From: Nocardia camponoti
GTDB taxonomy: Bacteria > Actinomycetota > Actinomycetes > Mycobacteriales > Mycobacteriaceae
Direction of reading: 5' to 3'
Assembly (NCBI RefSeq): GCF_014646135.1
Contig: NZ_BMMW01000005.1
Span: 147,711-211,710, forward strand
Length of the DNA stretch: 64,000 nt
Shown here: piece after piece, positions 52,793 through 61,760 of the stretch
Layout: every line of letters begins with the position of its first letter
How positions within the stretch are numbered: the stretch's first letter is position 1
Notes under the pieces: generated by a model
What the model was told of the DNA's origin: nothing
The model's input: the letters and a program-made list of their open reading frames with translations, nothing else
The model's database searches: none
Program-made: the position numbers and the translations under genes

Positions 52793-54100
52793 GTGAGTAC
52801 ACCTTCGGTGAGCGCGGTGCGCCGCCGCGACGTGATCGACGCGTTGCGGCGCGGAGCCGTGCCCGGCAATGGACTCGACCTGCTCGCCACCGGACTCGAC
52901 CGCTTCGAAACGGCACTCGACACCGAACTCGACACCGTCGCCTCCGGTGGGGCCGTGTTCAAAGCTGTTCGCGGCGAATACGGTTCGGGCAAAACGTTCT
53001 TCTCGCGTTGGCTTGGTGAGCGGGCGCGGAAGAAGGGGTTCGCGATCGCCGAGATCCAGATCTCGGAAACCGAGACGCCGCTGCACAAATTGGAGACGGT
53101 GTATCGGCGGATCACCGAGCAGCTGACCACGTCGAGTTTTCCGCCGAGCGCGTTGCGTCCTGTCGTTGACGCGTGGTTTTACGCGCTCGAAGAAGACGCG
53201 TTGGCGGCGGGCGCTACCGAAGAGGAATTGGGCGAAGCCGTCGCTGAACTGATGTCAGCGCGATTGGGCGAGGTGTCGCGGCACGCGCCGTCGTTCGCGA
53301 CCGCGCTGCGCGGGTATCACCGCGCGGTGCTCGACTCCGACGAAGCAACCGCGTCGGCGATTATCGCGTGGCTGGGCGGTCAGCCGAATGTCGCGGCAGC
53401 GGCAAGGCGCGCCGCTGGCGTGCGTGGCGAGCTGGATCACTTTGGAGCACTTGGGTTTCTGCAAGGTCTGCTCACCGTGTTGCGCGACAGTGGGCATCGC
53501 GGGTTGCTTGTCGTGCTCGACGAGGTTGAGACGTTGCAGCGCGTGCGGTCGGATGCGCGTGACAAGGCGTTGAACGCGTTGCGTCAGCTCATCGACGAGG
53601 TGCACTCCGGGCGGTTTCCCGGGCTGTACTTGCTGATCACCGGAACGCCCGCGTTCTACGACGGGCAGCAGGGGGTGCAGCGGCTCGCACCGTTGAGTCA
53701 GCGGTTGGCGACCGACTTCACCACCGACCCACGCTTCGACAACCCGCGTGCGGTGCAGTTGCGGCTGCCGGGGTTCACGATGGATTCGCTTGTCGCCCTT
53801 GGTAATACGATTCGCGACCTGTACGCCGACGGCAGTGCTCATGGCGAACGGGTGCGAGCCGTCGCCGACGACGCTTACATCGCCGAACTGGCACGGGCGG
53901 TCAGTGGGACGCTCGGGGGCAAGGTGGGGATCGCGCCGCGTGTTTTCTTGAAGAAGCTGGTTGGCGACGTGCTCGATCGCGTTGACCAGTTCCCCGACTT
54001 CGACCCGCGCGAACACTATCGGCTCACCGTTGGCGTCAGCGAACTCACCGACGCCGAACGCAACCTCGTCAGCGCCGACGATATCGACCTTGACCTGTGA
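52793..54100 (+). CDS. brxD: BREX-2 ATP-binding protein BrxD
   Basis: A 435-aa AAA-type ATPase (DUF2791 family). Walker A is GEYGSGKTFFSRWL (about residues 61-74), and Walker B is GLLVVLDEVETLQ (about 237-249). A sensor-like segment LYLLITGTPAFYDG (about 280) and a C-terminal lid with GIAPRVFLKKLV follow. GTG 52793 follows a weak GGCAGGA. Its stop overlaps brxHI by four bases (GTGA). In type 2 BREX loci brxD and brxHI always come together, and the two proteins probably act as a complex in which BrxD loads the helicase; the loading role is inferred from similar ATPase-helicase pairs. Confidence 0.93.
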   Translation: MSTPSVSAVRRRDVIDALRRGAVPGNGLDLLATGLDRFETALDTELDTVASGGAVFKAVRGEYGSGKTFFSRWLGERARKKGFAIAEIQISETETPLHKLETVYRRITEQLTTSSFPPSALRPVVDAWFYALEEDALAAGATEEELGEAVAELMSARLGEVSRHAPSFATALRGYHRAVLDSDEATASAIIAWLGGQPNVAAAARRAAGVRGELDHFGALGFLQGLLTVLRDSGHRGLLVVLDEVETLQRVRSDARDKALNALRQLIDEVHSGRFPGLYLLITGTPAFYDGQQGVQRLAPLSQRLATDFTTDPRFDNPRAVQLRLPGFTMDSLVALGNTIRDLYADGSAHGERVRAVADDAYIAELARAVSGTLGGKVGIAPRVFLKKLVGDVLDRVDQFPDFDPREHYRLTVGVSELTDAERNLVSADDIDLDL

Positions 54101-56343
54101 GCGATGTTGACCGGTTGGACCCGGTTGTCGTCCACCACATCGTCAACACGCTCGGCTGGCCTGGTCTGCGGCCGCTTCAGGAAGAGGCCATCGCGCCGAT
54201 CTTGGCCGGGGAAGACGCGGTTTTGCTCGCGCCGACCGCGGGCGGCAAAACCGAAGCCGCGTGTTTCCCGGTGCTCAGCGCGATGTCGCAGCAGGAATGG
54301 ACCGGCATTTCGGTGCTGTACCTGTGCCCGCTAAAGGCGTTGCTGAACAACCTGGTCACGCGAGTTGACGGGTACGCGCAATGGTTGGGTCGGCGAGCGG
54401 AACTGTGGCACGGGGACGTCACCGACTCGCGACGCAACCGCATCCGCCGCGACCCACCCGACATTCTGCTCACGACGCCAGAGTCGTTGGAAGCCATGCT
54501 CATTGGCACCAAAACCGACCACAACGCCCTGCTTGGCGGGGTGCGGGCCGTGGTAATCGACGAGGTGCACGCGTTCGCGGGCGACGACCGTGGGTGGCAT
54601 TTGCTCGCGGTGTTGGAGCGGTTGCAGCGGGTGACGGGGAAGCCGATTCAGCGAATCGGGTTGTCGGCGACGGTCGGCAATCCGGCTGAGCTGTTGACGT
54701 GGTTGCAGGGGTCGGGGGCCGGGGTGCGCGCGGGGCGGGTTATTGCGCCGGGGGTTGGGATGGTGACGCCGGGGGTCGACGGCGCACGCCCTGACACGGG
54801 CACGCAATCGGATGGCGGGGGCGTCAACAGCCGCGACTCAGCTGGAGGGTCCCCGGCTGACGTGTGGACCGAAGGGAGCGAACTCGCCGTCGCGCGCGAG
54901 TCCTCCACCGCGCCCCCGCCCGGCGACATCGAACTTGACTACGTTGGGTCGCTGGAGAACGCGGCGAAGGTGATTTCCGCGCTGCATCGCGGGGAGAAAC
55001 GGCTCGTTTTCTGCGACTCGCGGCGGCAAGTTGAGGAGCTTGGGGCGGCGCTTCGCACGCGCGGGGTGACGGTTTTTCTTTCGCACGCGTCACTGTCGGT
55101 GGACGAGCGCACCCGCGCTGAGCAGGCGTTCGCCGAAGCGCGTGACTGCGTGATCGTGTCGACGTCCACGCTTGAACTGGGCATCGACGTTGGTGACCTC
55201 GACCGGGTGATCCAAATCGATTCGCCGACCACCGTCGCGTCGTTTCTACAGCGGCTTGGTCGCACGGGTAGGCGCGCGGACAGCGTGCGCAACTGCCTGT
55301 TCCTCGCCACCACCGACGACGCGCTGGTCCAGGCGGCGGGCATGCTTGTGCTGTGGGGGCGCGGGTGGGTTGAGCCGATCGTGCCGCCCCCGGAGCCGCG
55401 CCACCTCGTCGCGCAACAGTTGTTGGCGGTCACGTTGCAACGGCATTCGCTTGGCGACCGGATCTGGGCCGATGAGTGGAATGGGTTGTCGCCCTTCGAT
55501 ATCAGCGCGGCACCGATTCTCGCGCACTTGGTCGACACGGGTCACCTCGACTCCGACACCGGCCTCCTCCACATCGGTCCCACCGCCGAAAAGCGTTATG
55601 GCAAGCGACATTTCCTCGAACTGACCGCCGCGTTCACCGCTCCCCCGCAGTTCACCGTGCTCGCGGGTCGGCAGGAAGTGGGCCACGCCGACCCGTCGGT
55701 GCTGACCGACGACCGCCCGGGCCCGCGCCTACTGCTGTTGGCTGGCCGGAGTTGGCGCGTGACCTATATCGATTGGACGCGTCGACGCGCGTTCGTCGAA
55801 CCGGCCGATTCGGGTGGGGTCGCGAAGTGGTCGAACATCGGGTTACGCGGGTTGTCGTTCGAACTGTCGCGTGCGATCCGCGACGTTTTGGTTGGCGTCG
55901 ACCCGCCGGTGTCACTGACGAAGCGCGCCATCGGCCAACTGGCGGACATTCGCGCGACGAAGGATGTCGCTTTCTCTGGCGCGACAATCCTTGAGCGCGA
56001 AGGGGATTCGGTTCGATGGTGGACGTGGGCGGGCTTCCGGGCGAACGCTACCTTGTCGGCGTCACTGTCGGCGGTCGTTGACCCGACCCAGCGCCCGTCG
56101 GACTTCAGCATCCGCATGCGCCCAGATTTGACCCGTTCGATGTGGCGGGACGCGGTGACCCCGTTGCGGTCTGCCGACGCGTCATTGACGTACCCGCACG
56201 CCGACGAACGAGCGGCCCGCGGCTTGAAGTTCTCCGACGTCCTGCCCGAGTCGTTAGCGGCAGCGACAGTGTCGGCCCGCTTGGCCGACGTTGAGGGTGC
56301 GCGGAAGGTTTTGTCGGAGAAGACGATTTTCCGGGCAAGTTAG
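54097..56343 (+). CDS. brxHI: BREX-2 Lhr-like helicase BrxHI
   Basis: A 748-aa SF2 helicase of the Lhr type. Motifs: Q-like LRPLQEEAI, Walker A LAPTAGGKTEAA (about residues 44-55), DEVHAF (about 154), SATVGN (about 189), then STSTLELGIDVGDLDRVIQ and QRLGRTGRRADS (motif VI, about 388-399). Between motifs III and IV there is a Gly/Ser/Pro-rich insert of about 65 residues (about 205-272), predicted disordered, that I would not expect in the family. The C terminus has the Lhr-type winged helix and DSGGVAKWSN-like beta region. GTG 54097 overlaps brxD. This closes the BREX operon; its stop is 15 bp before the convergent secreted-protein gene. Confidence 0.93.
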   Translation: MSDVDRLDPVVVHHIVNTLGWPGLRPLQEEAIAPILAGEDAVLLAPTAGGKTEAACFPVLSAMSQQEWTGISVLYLCPLKALLNNLVTRVDGYAQWLGRRAELWHGDVTDSRRNRIRRDPPDILLTTPESLEAMLIGTKTDHNALLGGVRAVVIDEVHAFAGDDRGWHLLAVLERLQRVTGKPIQRIGLSATVGNPAELLTWLQGSGAGVRAGRVIAPGVGMVTPGVDGARPDTGTQSDGGGVNSRDSAGGSPADVWTEGSELAVARESSTAPPPGDIELDYVGSLENAAKVISALHRGEKRLVFCDSRRQVEELGAALRTRGVTVFLSHASLSVDERTRAEQAFAEARDCVIVSTSTLELGIDVGDLDRVIQIDSPTTVASFLQRLGRTGRRADSVRNCLFLATTDDALVQAAGMLVLWGRGWVEPIVPPPEPRHLVAQQLLAVTLQRHSLGDRIWADEWNGLSPFDISAAPILAHLVDTGHLDSDTGLLHIGPTAEKRYGKRHFLELTAAFTAPPQFTVLAGRQEVGHADPSVLTDDRPGPRLLLLAGRSWRVTYIDWTRRRAFVEPADSGGVAKWSNIGLRGLSFELSRAIRDVLVGVDPPVSLTKRAIGQLADIRATKDVAFSGATILEREGDSVRWWTWAGFRANATLSASLSAVVDPTQRPSDFSIRMRPDLTRSMWRDAVTPLRSADASLTYPHADERAARGLKFSDVLPESLAAATVSARLADVEGARKVLSEKTIFRAS

Positions 56344-56358
56344 CCAGGGCCCGCCGGA

Positions 56359-56760
56359 TCAGGGCACCCGGTGCCAAACGAGAGTGCCTCGATTGCGGCC
56401 GTTAAGGGTGGGATTGCAATACAAGATCTGGCCGCCGACCCCAACGGTGACATCGCTGGCGTCGAGGCAGCGATCGCCCAGGGACGGGGGATAGTGAGGA
56501 TCTGTCGCGAGGTCGGCCGTCGAGCGTGACCACACGCGTGCATCCGTGTATTTGACCCGCACGCAGAACGCATCCGCACCTGACCGAGTCTTTGCCGGTG
56601 AGTCCCCGCGTTCGCAGTAGTCGCCCAGTTGCACAATGCGCTGCTGCGGCGCTGCTTGACCACCGCTGCCAGTAGCTGGCTGTGCGCCCACCGGTCCTGC
56701 TGCACCAGCGACGACAAGAAGCCCGGTTCCCACGACGAAAGCTCGTCTGCACCAACTCAT
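56359..56760 (-). CDS. Secreted Cys-containing protein
   Basis: A 133-aa exported protein. The signal peptide is basic (WCRRAF), with core VVGTGLLVVAGAAGPVGA and cleavage probably after GAQ or VGA. The mature part is small (about 105 residues) with four cysteines (GDYCERG, AFCVRV, DRCLDA, LYCNP), which could form two disulfides. No known domain is recognised. It faces the BREX operon end to end. I preferred ATG 56760, where the signal peptide begins cleanly, to a longer frame at 56808. Its place between BREX and the ATPase pair is unusual for a defence island, and function is unknown. Confidence 0.6.
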   Translation of the reverse strand: MSWCRRAFVVGTGLLVVAGAAGPVGAQPATGSGGQAAPQQRIVQLGDYCERGDSPAKTRSGADAFCVRVKYTDARVWSRSTADLATDPHYPPSLGDRCLDASDVTVGVGGQILYCNPTLNGRNRGTLVWHRVP

Positions 56761-56830
56761 TCCGCGACGGTACCAGACCGCCGTGTAGATCGCTTCCCAG
56801 TCATTCAATCGACAACATTGTTAATTCAAC

Positions 56831-56858
56831 TTGCGCACGACAACTAAGCTGATAATCT
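56831..56858 (+). promoter_or_regulatory. Predicted promoter of the hook-ATPase gene
   Basis: TTGCGC (56831-56836), 16-base spacer, TAATCT (56853-56858), in a short AT-rich stretch between divergent genes. The ATPase gene, with AGGGGG before ATG 56895, would thus be expressed separately from BREX-2. Confidence 0.5.
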
Positions 56859-56894
56859 TACGACCGCCTAACCACCACAAATAGGGGGTCGTCC

Positions 56895-59255
56895 ATGTCT
56901 GCCGGTTCGCTTCGCGAGTTGGTCGCACAGCAGCTCAGTGCCGGCGATGCGCTGTCCGCTCGGGAAGCCGATGCCGTGCTCGCCGCCTTTCCTGCCGGGC
57001 CGGTCGAAACCACCGCCGACACCCTGCTCAACGGCATGTTTCTCAGTTCCATCAGCGTGCGCGGGTTTCGTGGGATCGGGCCGCGCACCACGCTTCGGCT
57101 CCAGCCGTCGCTCGGGCTCACGCTCGTCGTCGGGCGGAACGGGTGCGGGAAGTCGAGTTTCGCCGAAGCGGCCGAGTTGGCGCTCACCGGCGACAACAAA
57201 CGGTGGGCCGGGAAGTCGAAGATCTGGACCGACGGGTGGCGCAACCTGCACGAAGGGGACGCGCCGGAAATTGAGGTCGGGCTGCAAACCGAGTGCGTCG
57301 AGAATCCGCTGAAGATCGCGGGGCGGTGGGGCGCGGACACCGCGTTGGGCGATGCGGAGTGGACCGCGCGGCGAAAGTCCGCCGACCCGACGGCGTTGAA
57401 TCGCGCGACGCTCGCCAACGCGCTCGAGCTCTATCGCCCCTTCCTCTCTTACAGCGAACTGGGCACGCTCATCGAGGGATCGCCGAGCGGGATGCACGAC
57501 GCGTTGCACCGGCTGCTCGGCCTTGACGACCTCACCACCGCGCTAGCCGGGTTGCAGCAGCAGCGACTTTCGCTCGACAAGGTCACGAAAGAGGTCAAGC
57601 GCGAAAAGGATTCGCTGCTCGCGAGCCTCGCGGCTGTCAACGACGATCGCGCTCGCAAGGTCAGCGAACTGGTCAAGTCGCAGGATCTCACGGAACTGTC
57701 TCGCGCGGTCGTCGGCGGCGGTGCCACGTCGAGTGCCGGGCCCGGACTCGCCGCCGTTGGCGCGGTCCGATTGCCAAGCGAGGCAGAGGTTTCCGCGGCC
57801 GTCGCTACGCTCGGTGTCGCGACGGCGCGCCTGGTCGCGGTCGCTACTACCGATGCCGCGAGCGACGCGGCGCGCATCGAGTTGCTCACGCGCGCACTGG
57901 AATTCGACGCTGATCGATGCCCGGTCTGCGAAGAAGGCACACTCGACGACGAATGGCGCGCACGCACTATTCGTCTGATCGAGGAAACGCGTTCGCGTAC
58001 AACCGAACTCGATGCCGCTCGCCTCGCGCATGCGGACGCGACCACCGCGCTCGCTCGCTTGATTCAACCCGTTCCGCCCGCACTACTCGACTCACCGATC
58101 CCCGCTGACGACGCCATCGCCGCGTGGCGCGAATGGTCCGACCTCGCGCTTGTCGACCCGTCGCTCGCCGCGCACGCGCTGCCGTCGCACCACGAACGCG
58201 TGCTCGCCGCGCTCAACAGTCTGCAAATTCGGGCGCGGACCGAACTCGCGCTGCTCGACGAGGTGTGGTCGCCGCTCGCGCGTCGGGTCGCGGCGTGGGT
58301 CGAGATGGCGAATGCCGCCGCGCACGCTCCCGAGCGGCTCAAGACGGTGAGGGCCGCCGAGAACTGGTTGAAAAACGCGGCCGCTGAGCTGCGCGAGGAG
58401 CGGATGCGGCCGCTGACCGAGCTGTCACAGCAGGTGTGGACCACCTTGCGGCAGCAGAGCAATGTCGAACTCGGTGGGATCGCGCTTGCGGGGTCGGCGT
58501 CGAGTCGACGGGTGAGCCTTGATGTCAATGTCGACGGTGTCGAAGGCGCGGCGCTTGGCGTGATGAGTCAGGGCGAGTTGCACGCGCTCGCGCTGTCGCT
58601 ATTTCTGCCGCGCGCCACCGCCGAGCAAAGCCCGTTTCGGTTCCTCGTCATCGACGACCCGGTGCAGTCGATGGACCCGGCCAAGGTCGACGGACTCGCG
58701 CGGGTGCTCGCCGAGGTAGCCCGCACGCGTCAGGTTGTGGTCTTCACCCACGACCTGCGACTACCAGAAGCGGTGCGGCGCTTGCAGATTCCCGCGACCG
58801 TGCTCGACGTGCAGCGTCGCGAAAAGTCCGTCGTCAAGATTCGCGTTTCGCTCGACCCGGTTCGCCGCTACCTCGACGACGCGCGCGCACTGAGCCTCAC
58901 AAAGGGCCTGCCGCGCAACGAGGCGAACGAGATGATCGCGCTGTGCTGCCGACTCGCGATCGAATCGGCAGCGACAAGCAAGGTGCGAAGAGTGTTGGGC
59001 GAGCACGGTTTCGCGCAATCCGACATCACCGAGCAGTTGGAGAAGGCCGACCGGACCGTGCAGAAAATCGCGCTCGCGGTGTTGTACGACCGCGACCGCG
59101 AAGCCGACGCCCTCGCGCAACTCGACGCTGGCCTCGCGCCGTGGGCGTCGGACGTTGTGCGTGCGTGCAACCGCGGCGCGCACGGCAGCAGCCCCGACGA
59201 CCTAACCGACCTGATCAACCGCACCGAACGGATCGCGAAATGGCTCAACAAGTGA
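56895..59255 (+). CDS. Rad50/RecF-like AAA ATPase with CPVC hook and possible C-terminal HEPN motif
   Basis: A 786-aa SMC/Rad50-type ATPase. Walker A is LVVGRNGCGKSSFAEAAEL (about residues 77-95). The arms are split by a CPVCEEG hook (about 342), a likely zinc-binding tip. The signature region VMSQGELHALALSLF and Walker B FRFLVIDDPVQSMD (about 583) follow. The C-terminal ~130 residues are helical. They contain RACNRGAH (about 755-762), which fits the Rx4-6H pattern of HEPN ribonuclease domains, although this is a weak pattern. The protein is shorter than true Rad50. It overlaps its partner gene by four bases (GTGA). Such ATPases act in defence as sensors or in DNA-end processing; which applies here is unknown. 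Confidence 0.78.
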   Translation: MSAGSLRELVAQQLSAGDALSAREADAVLAAFPAGPVETTADTLLNGMFLSSISVRGFRGIGPRTTLRLQPSLGLTLVVGRNGCGKSSFAEAAELALTGDNKRWAGKSKIWTDGWRNLHEGDAPEIEVGLQTECVENPLKIAGRWGADTALGDAEWTARRKSADPTALNRATLANALELYRPFLSYSELGTLIEGSPSGMHDALHRLLGLDDLTTALAGLQQQRLSLDKVTKEVKREKDSLLASLAAVNDDRARKVSELVKSQDLTELSRAVVGGGATSSAGPGLAAVGAVRLPSEAEVSAAVATLGVATARLVAVATTDAASDAARIELLTRALEFDADRCPVCEEGTLDDEWRARTIRLIEETRSRTTELDAARLAHADATTALARLIQPVPPALLDSPIPADDAIAAWREWSDLALVDPSLAAHALPSHHERVLAALNSLQIRARTELALLDEVWSPLARRVAAWVEMANAAAHAPERLKTVRAAENWLKNAAAELREERMRPLTELSQQVWTTLRQQSNVELGGIALAGSASSRRVSLDVNVDGVEGAALGVMSQGELHALALSLFLPRATAEQSPFRFLVIDDPVQSMDPAKVDGLARVLAEVARTRQVVVFTHDLRLPEAVRRLQIPATVLDVQRREKSVVKIRVSLDPVRRYLDDARALSLTKGLPRNEANEMIALCCRLAIESAATSKVRRVLGEHGFAQSDITEQLEKADRTVQKIALAVLYDRDREADALAQLDAGLAPWASDVVRACNRGAHGSSPDDLTDLINRTERIAKWLNK

Positions 59256-59611
59256 ACTCGCGCCTGCGCACCGTCGACGTGCTCCTCGCCGACACCGACC
59301 CCGAACTGGCCGCGATCGGCCCACGCGCATCGGCATGGATGCTGCGGATCGCGGTCGAGCAAGCCATTGGCGAACTGTGGGACGCGGTGTCGCCCGCGAT
59401 GCGCAGGGTCACCGTGCGCGCGCAACTGCTGGTCTTGCCGAAATATGTGGGCGAAGAGGTGGCGGGCGAGGTGCGCTTGCTGTGGTCGCAACTGTCGTCG
59501 ACAACGCACCACAACGACTTCGAACTGGCCCCGGCACTCTCTGAACTCCGGCGCTGGCAGGAGTCGGTGACGCGAGTGACCGAGGCGATGGGCCGCGTTG
59601 TCGCGGCTTAG
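59252..59611 (+). CDS. Small partner protein of the hook ATPase
   Basis: A 119-aa helical protein with GTG 59252 overlapping the ATPase stop; ATG 59240 is an alternative. Key visible segment: LLWSQLSSTTHHNDFELAPALSEL, with paired histidines, and AVEQAIGELWDAVSP. This could belong to a HEPN-like helical bundle, but I cannot see a full RxxxxH motif. Tight coupling makes it the natural partner, perhaps a toxin, antitoxin or adaptor. Its last codons begin a 49-bp tandem duplication that runs into the downstream spacer. Not recognised by name. Confidence 0.65.
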   Translation: MNSRLRTVDVLLADTDPELAAIGPRASAWMLRIAVEQAIGELWDAVSPAMRRVTVRAQLLVLPKYVGEEVAGEVRLLWSQLSSTTHHNDFELAPALSELRRWQESVTRVTEAMGRVVAA

Positions 59612-59684
59612 GTCCCGGTCTGCGGTGGGCCGTGCGATGGGCCGAGCCGTCACGGCTTAGGTCCCGGTCTGCGGTGGGCCGTGA
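59587..59684. repeat. Two-copy 49-bp tandem duplication at the end of the partner gene
   Basis: Copy 1 is 59587-59635 and copy 2 is 59636-59684. The 31 bases from 59604 match 59653-59683 exactly; the left part has a few changes. Copy 1 contains the TAG stop (59609-59611), so copy 2 is noncoding. It looks like a recent slippage or unequal-exchange event. Confidence 0.9.
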
Positions 59685-59975
59685 TCTGCGCGTTCGTATT
59701 GGTCGACGTCGCCGGACGGGCATTGTCGCTTAGCGTTGCCGCGTTGGCAGTCGCGAGAACGCGATCCGGCGCGGTGGCGGAGCCACCCACGTGCGGCGAG
59801 CCGGTTCGCCGCGGCACGTTGCGGCGGCGGTGTCGGAGAACGTTCGGCCGCAACCTCGGGGTTCGCGCGTCTCACCGACCGCAGGTGGGGCCAACTCGCG
59901 GCGAGCCCCGCACCCTTCACGTAATCTCGTTCCCCGCAGCAAGCGGCGAGCTACCCCGTTCACGAAAGGTACGAC
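59612..59975. other. Gene-free spacer upstream of the TerD fusion gene
   Basis: These 364 bp contain the second copy of the 49-bp duplication. I see no credible gene: the frames are Arg/Pro/Ala-rich. A GAAAGG site near 59964 serves the next gene. Its promoter should be here but no clear -35/-10 pair stands out. Confidence 0.55.
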
Positions 59976-61760
59976 ATGAGTTTTGGGTTCCGAGTTGGGG
60001 TGCCGGGGATGAGTGTGCGGGTGTCGAATCGGGGCGTGCGGACCTCGGTTGGGCCGCGTGGGGCTCGGCTGACTGCGGGCAGTGGCGGTGCGCGGGTGTC
60101 GTCGTCGTTCGGGCCGTTTTATGCGTCGAGTTCGCTCGGCGGGACTCGTCGTCGCGCTGCGTCGCCGTCGCCAACCCAGCTCGAACGCGCACGCAAACAG
60201 GCCGAACGCGCCCAACAAGCCGCTGAGCGCGACGCGTTGATCGCGCAGCTCACCGAGATGCGCAGGCAAATGACCAGCGTGCACCTCGACGAATTTTGGC
60301 CAACGCGACGCCCGCAGCTCGCTCCCCCACCGCCTGTCGACGCCGCGTGGGCGCTGCGGCAGGCTGAGGAATTTCACCTCGCGGGTGTCGGCCGGTTCGC
60401 GCGGGCCGAGCGCGCGGCGGCTCGACAGCGCGCCGAAGTGGATGCGTGTGCCTTCGCCGCGAGCGAGCAGGCCCGACAGCACGCGCTCCACGGACGCTTA
60501 GTCGCCGAAGGTGAGCAGTGGTGGGCAGCGCTTATCGCCAATGAGGAAGACATCGTGTGCGAAGCCGTCAACGTCGCCTTCGCTGACAACCCGGCCGCCG
60601 GATGCGCGGTTGGGGTCACCGGGGCGGTGCTGTCAGTGGTGATTCGCCAACCCGACATCGACAGTCTCCCCGCCCAAATGCCCGGCTTCACGGCCGCCGG
60701 TCGGCCGACACTGAAGAACGTTCCGAAACGGGAGCGCACCCTGTGGTGGTTACAGACTTTAGGCGCGAATGTGGTTGCGGCCCTTCGTGAAGCGTTCGCT
60801 ACCGCGCCTGCGATCACGGCTATCGACCTCGCCGTCATCTCCCGCATCCCGGCCACACAGCAGTTAGGTTTCGTCGCTTACGGCCACTGGACGCGCGCGG
60901 CAATCGAGTCGACGCCGTGGCGCACCCCCGACGACGCCCTGCGCTTCCTCGACCTCGGCACCGACGTCGCGTGCGCGGTGAACATGACGGGAACGGGCAC
61001 GATTAAGGCGCTGGACGTCACGCCGTCGCTCGCGGCGCTGCTGGCCGGGGCGACCGACGAGGATGCGGAATCAGCCGACCACCCCGCTCAGGGCGCGGCC
61101 GGCAACGCGCTGGGCCAACTCGACGCCCAACTGAGCTCGCGTGAGGACCCGTCAGCGCCTACGCCCGACATCTTCGCCCTGCGCCCGTTCGCTGAATGGT
61201 TCGACCCTCGGTCCAGTCCCGGTCAGTCCAGCGACACTTGGCTCACGCCAGGGCAGACGGTTGTGGTTGGGGGCGGCGGGCAGCTGCGGGTCGAGTTCAC
61301 GTTCGGCGGGGCCGACGCCGACCTCTCGCTGTTCCTTCTTGAAGCGAACGGGCTGGTCAGCGGCGATGCGGACTTTCTCTTCTACGGGCAGCCAACGTCG
61401 GCCAACGGTGCCGTACGGCTGCTCGGCAAATCCGGCGCGAACGGCACCACAATGGAACACGGGATTGTCGACCTCGATGCGCTCCCACTCCACGTGGAGC
61501 GAATCGCCATCGGCATCAACATGGACGTCGAGACCGGACTCACCTGCGCCGCACTTCGAGACGCTCGGTTACGTGTCACGAATTATGGTGCGGGATGGCT
61601 CTTTTCACCCCAGCCCGACCCGGCTTTGCGTGCGATGGTCGTCGCGGAACTGTATCGGCGCGACGGCTGGAAGCTGCGCGCGATCGGGCAAGGCTGGGCC
61701 GACGGACTTGGCGCGATGGCCGAAGCGCTCGGCGTGCAGGTCGACTCACCAGGCAGCTAG
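59976..61760 (+). CDS. DUF4236-TerD fusion protein
   Basis: A 594-aa protein. Residues about 1-50 match DUF4236 (GFRVGVPGMSVRVSNRGVRTS, then VGPRGARLTAGSGGARV), a short basic beta domain. A coiled-coil-like segment follows (QLERARKQAERAQQAAERDAL, about 70-95), then a central region of unknown fold (about 120-390). The C-terminal TerD-like domain (about 415-570) has QLRVEFTFGGADADLSLFLL, a DFLFYGQPTSANGAVRLLG segment and IAIGINMDVETG, where TerD proteins bind calcium. TerD proteins act in tellurite/stress and phage-inhibition systems. The domain combination is unusual. Its end overlaps the convergent crcB gene by 15 bases. The mechanism is unknown. Confidence 0.8.
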   Translation: MSFGFRVGVPGMSVRVSNRGVRTSVGPRGARLTAGSGGARVSSSFGPFYASSSLGGTRRRAASPSPTQLERARKQAERAQQAAERDALIAQLTEMRRQMTSVHLDEFWPTRRPQLAPPPPVDAAWALRQAEEFHLAGVGRFARAERAAARQRAEVDACAFAASEQARQHALHGRLVAEGEQWWAALIANEEDIVCEAVNVAFADNPAAGCAVGVTGAVLSVVIRQPDIDSLPAQMPGFTAAGRPTLKNVPKRERTLWWLQTLGANVVAALREAFATAPAITAIDLAVISRIPATQQLGFVAYGHWTRAAIESTPWRTPDDALRFLDLGTDVACAVNMTGTGTIKALDVTPSLAALLAGATDEDAESADHPAQGAAGNALGQLDAQLSSREDPSAPTPDIFALRPFAEWFDPRSSPGQSSDTWLTPGQTVVVGGGGQLRVEFTFGGADADLSLFLLEANGLVSGDADFLFYGQPTSANGAVRLLGKSGANGTTMEHGIVDLDALPLHVERIAIGINMDVETGLTCAALRDARLRVTNYGAGWLFSPQPDPALRAMVVAELYRRDGWKLRAIGQGWADGLGAMAEALGVQVDSPGS

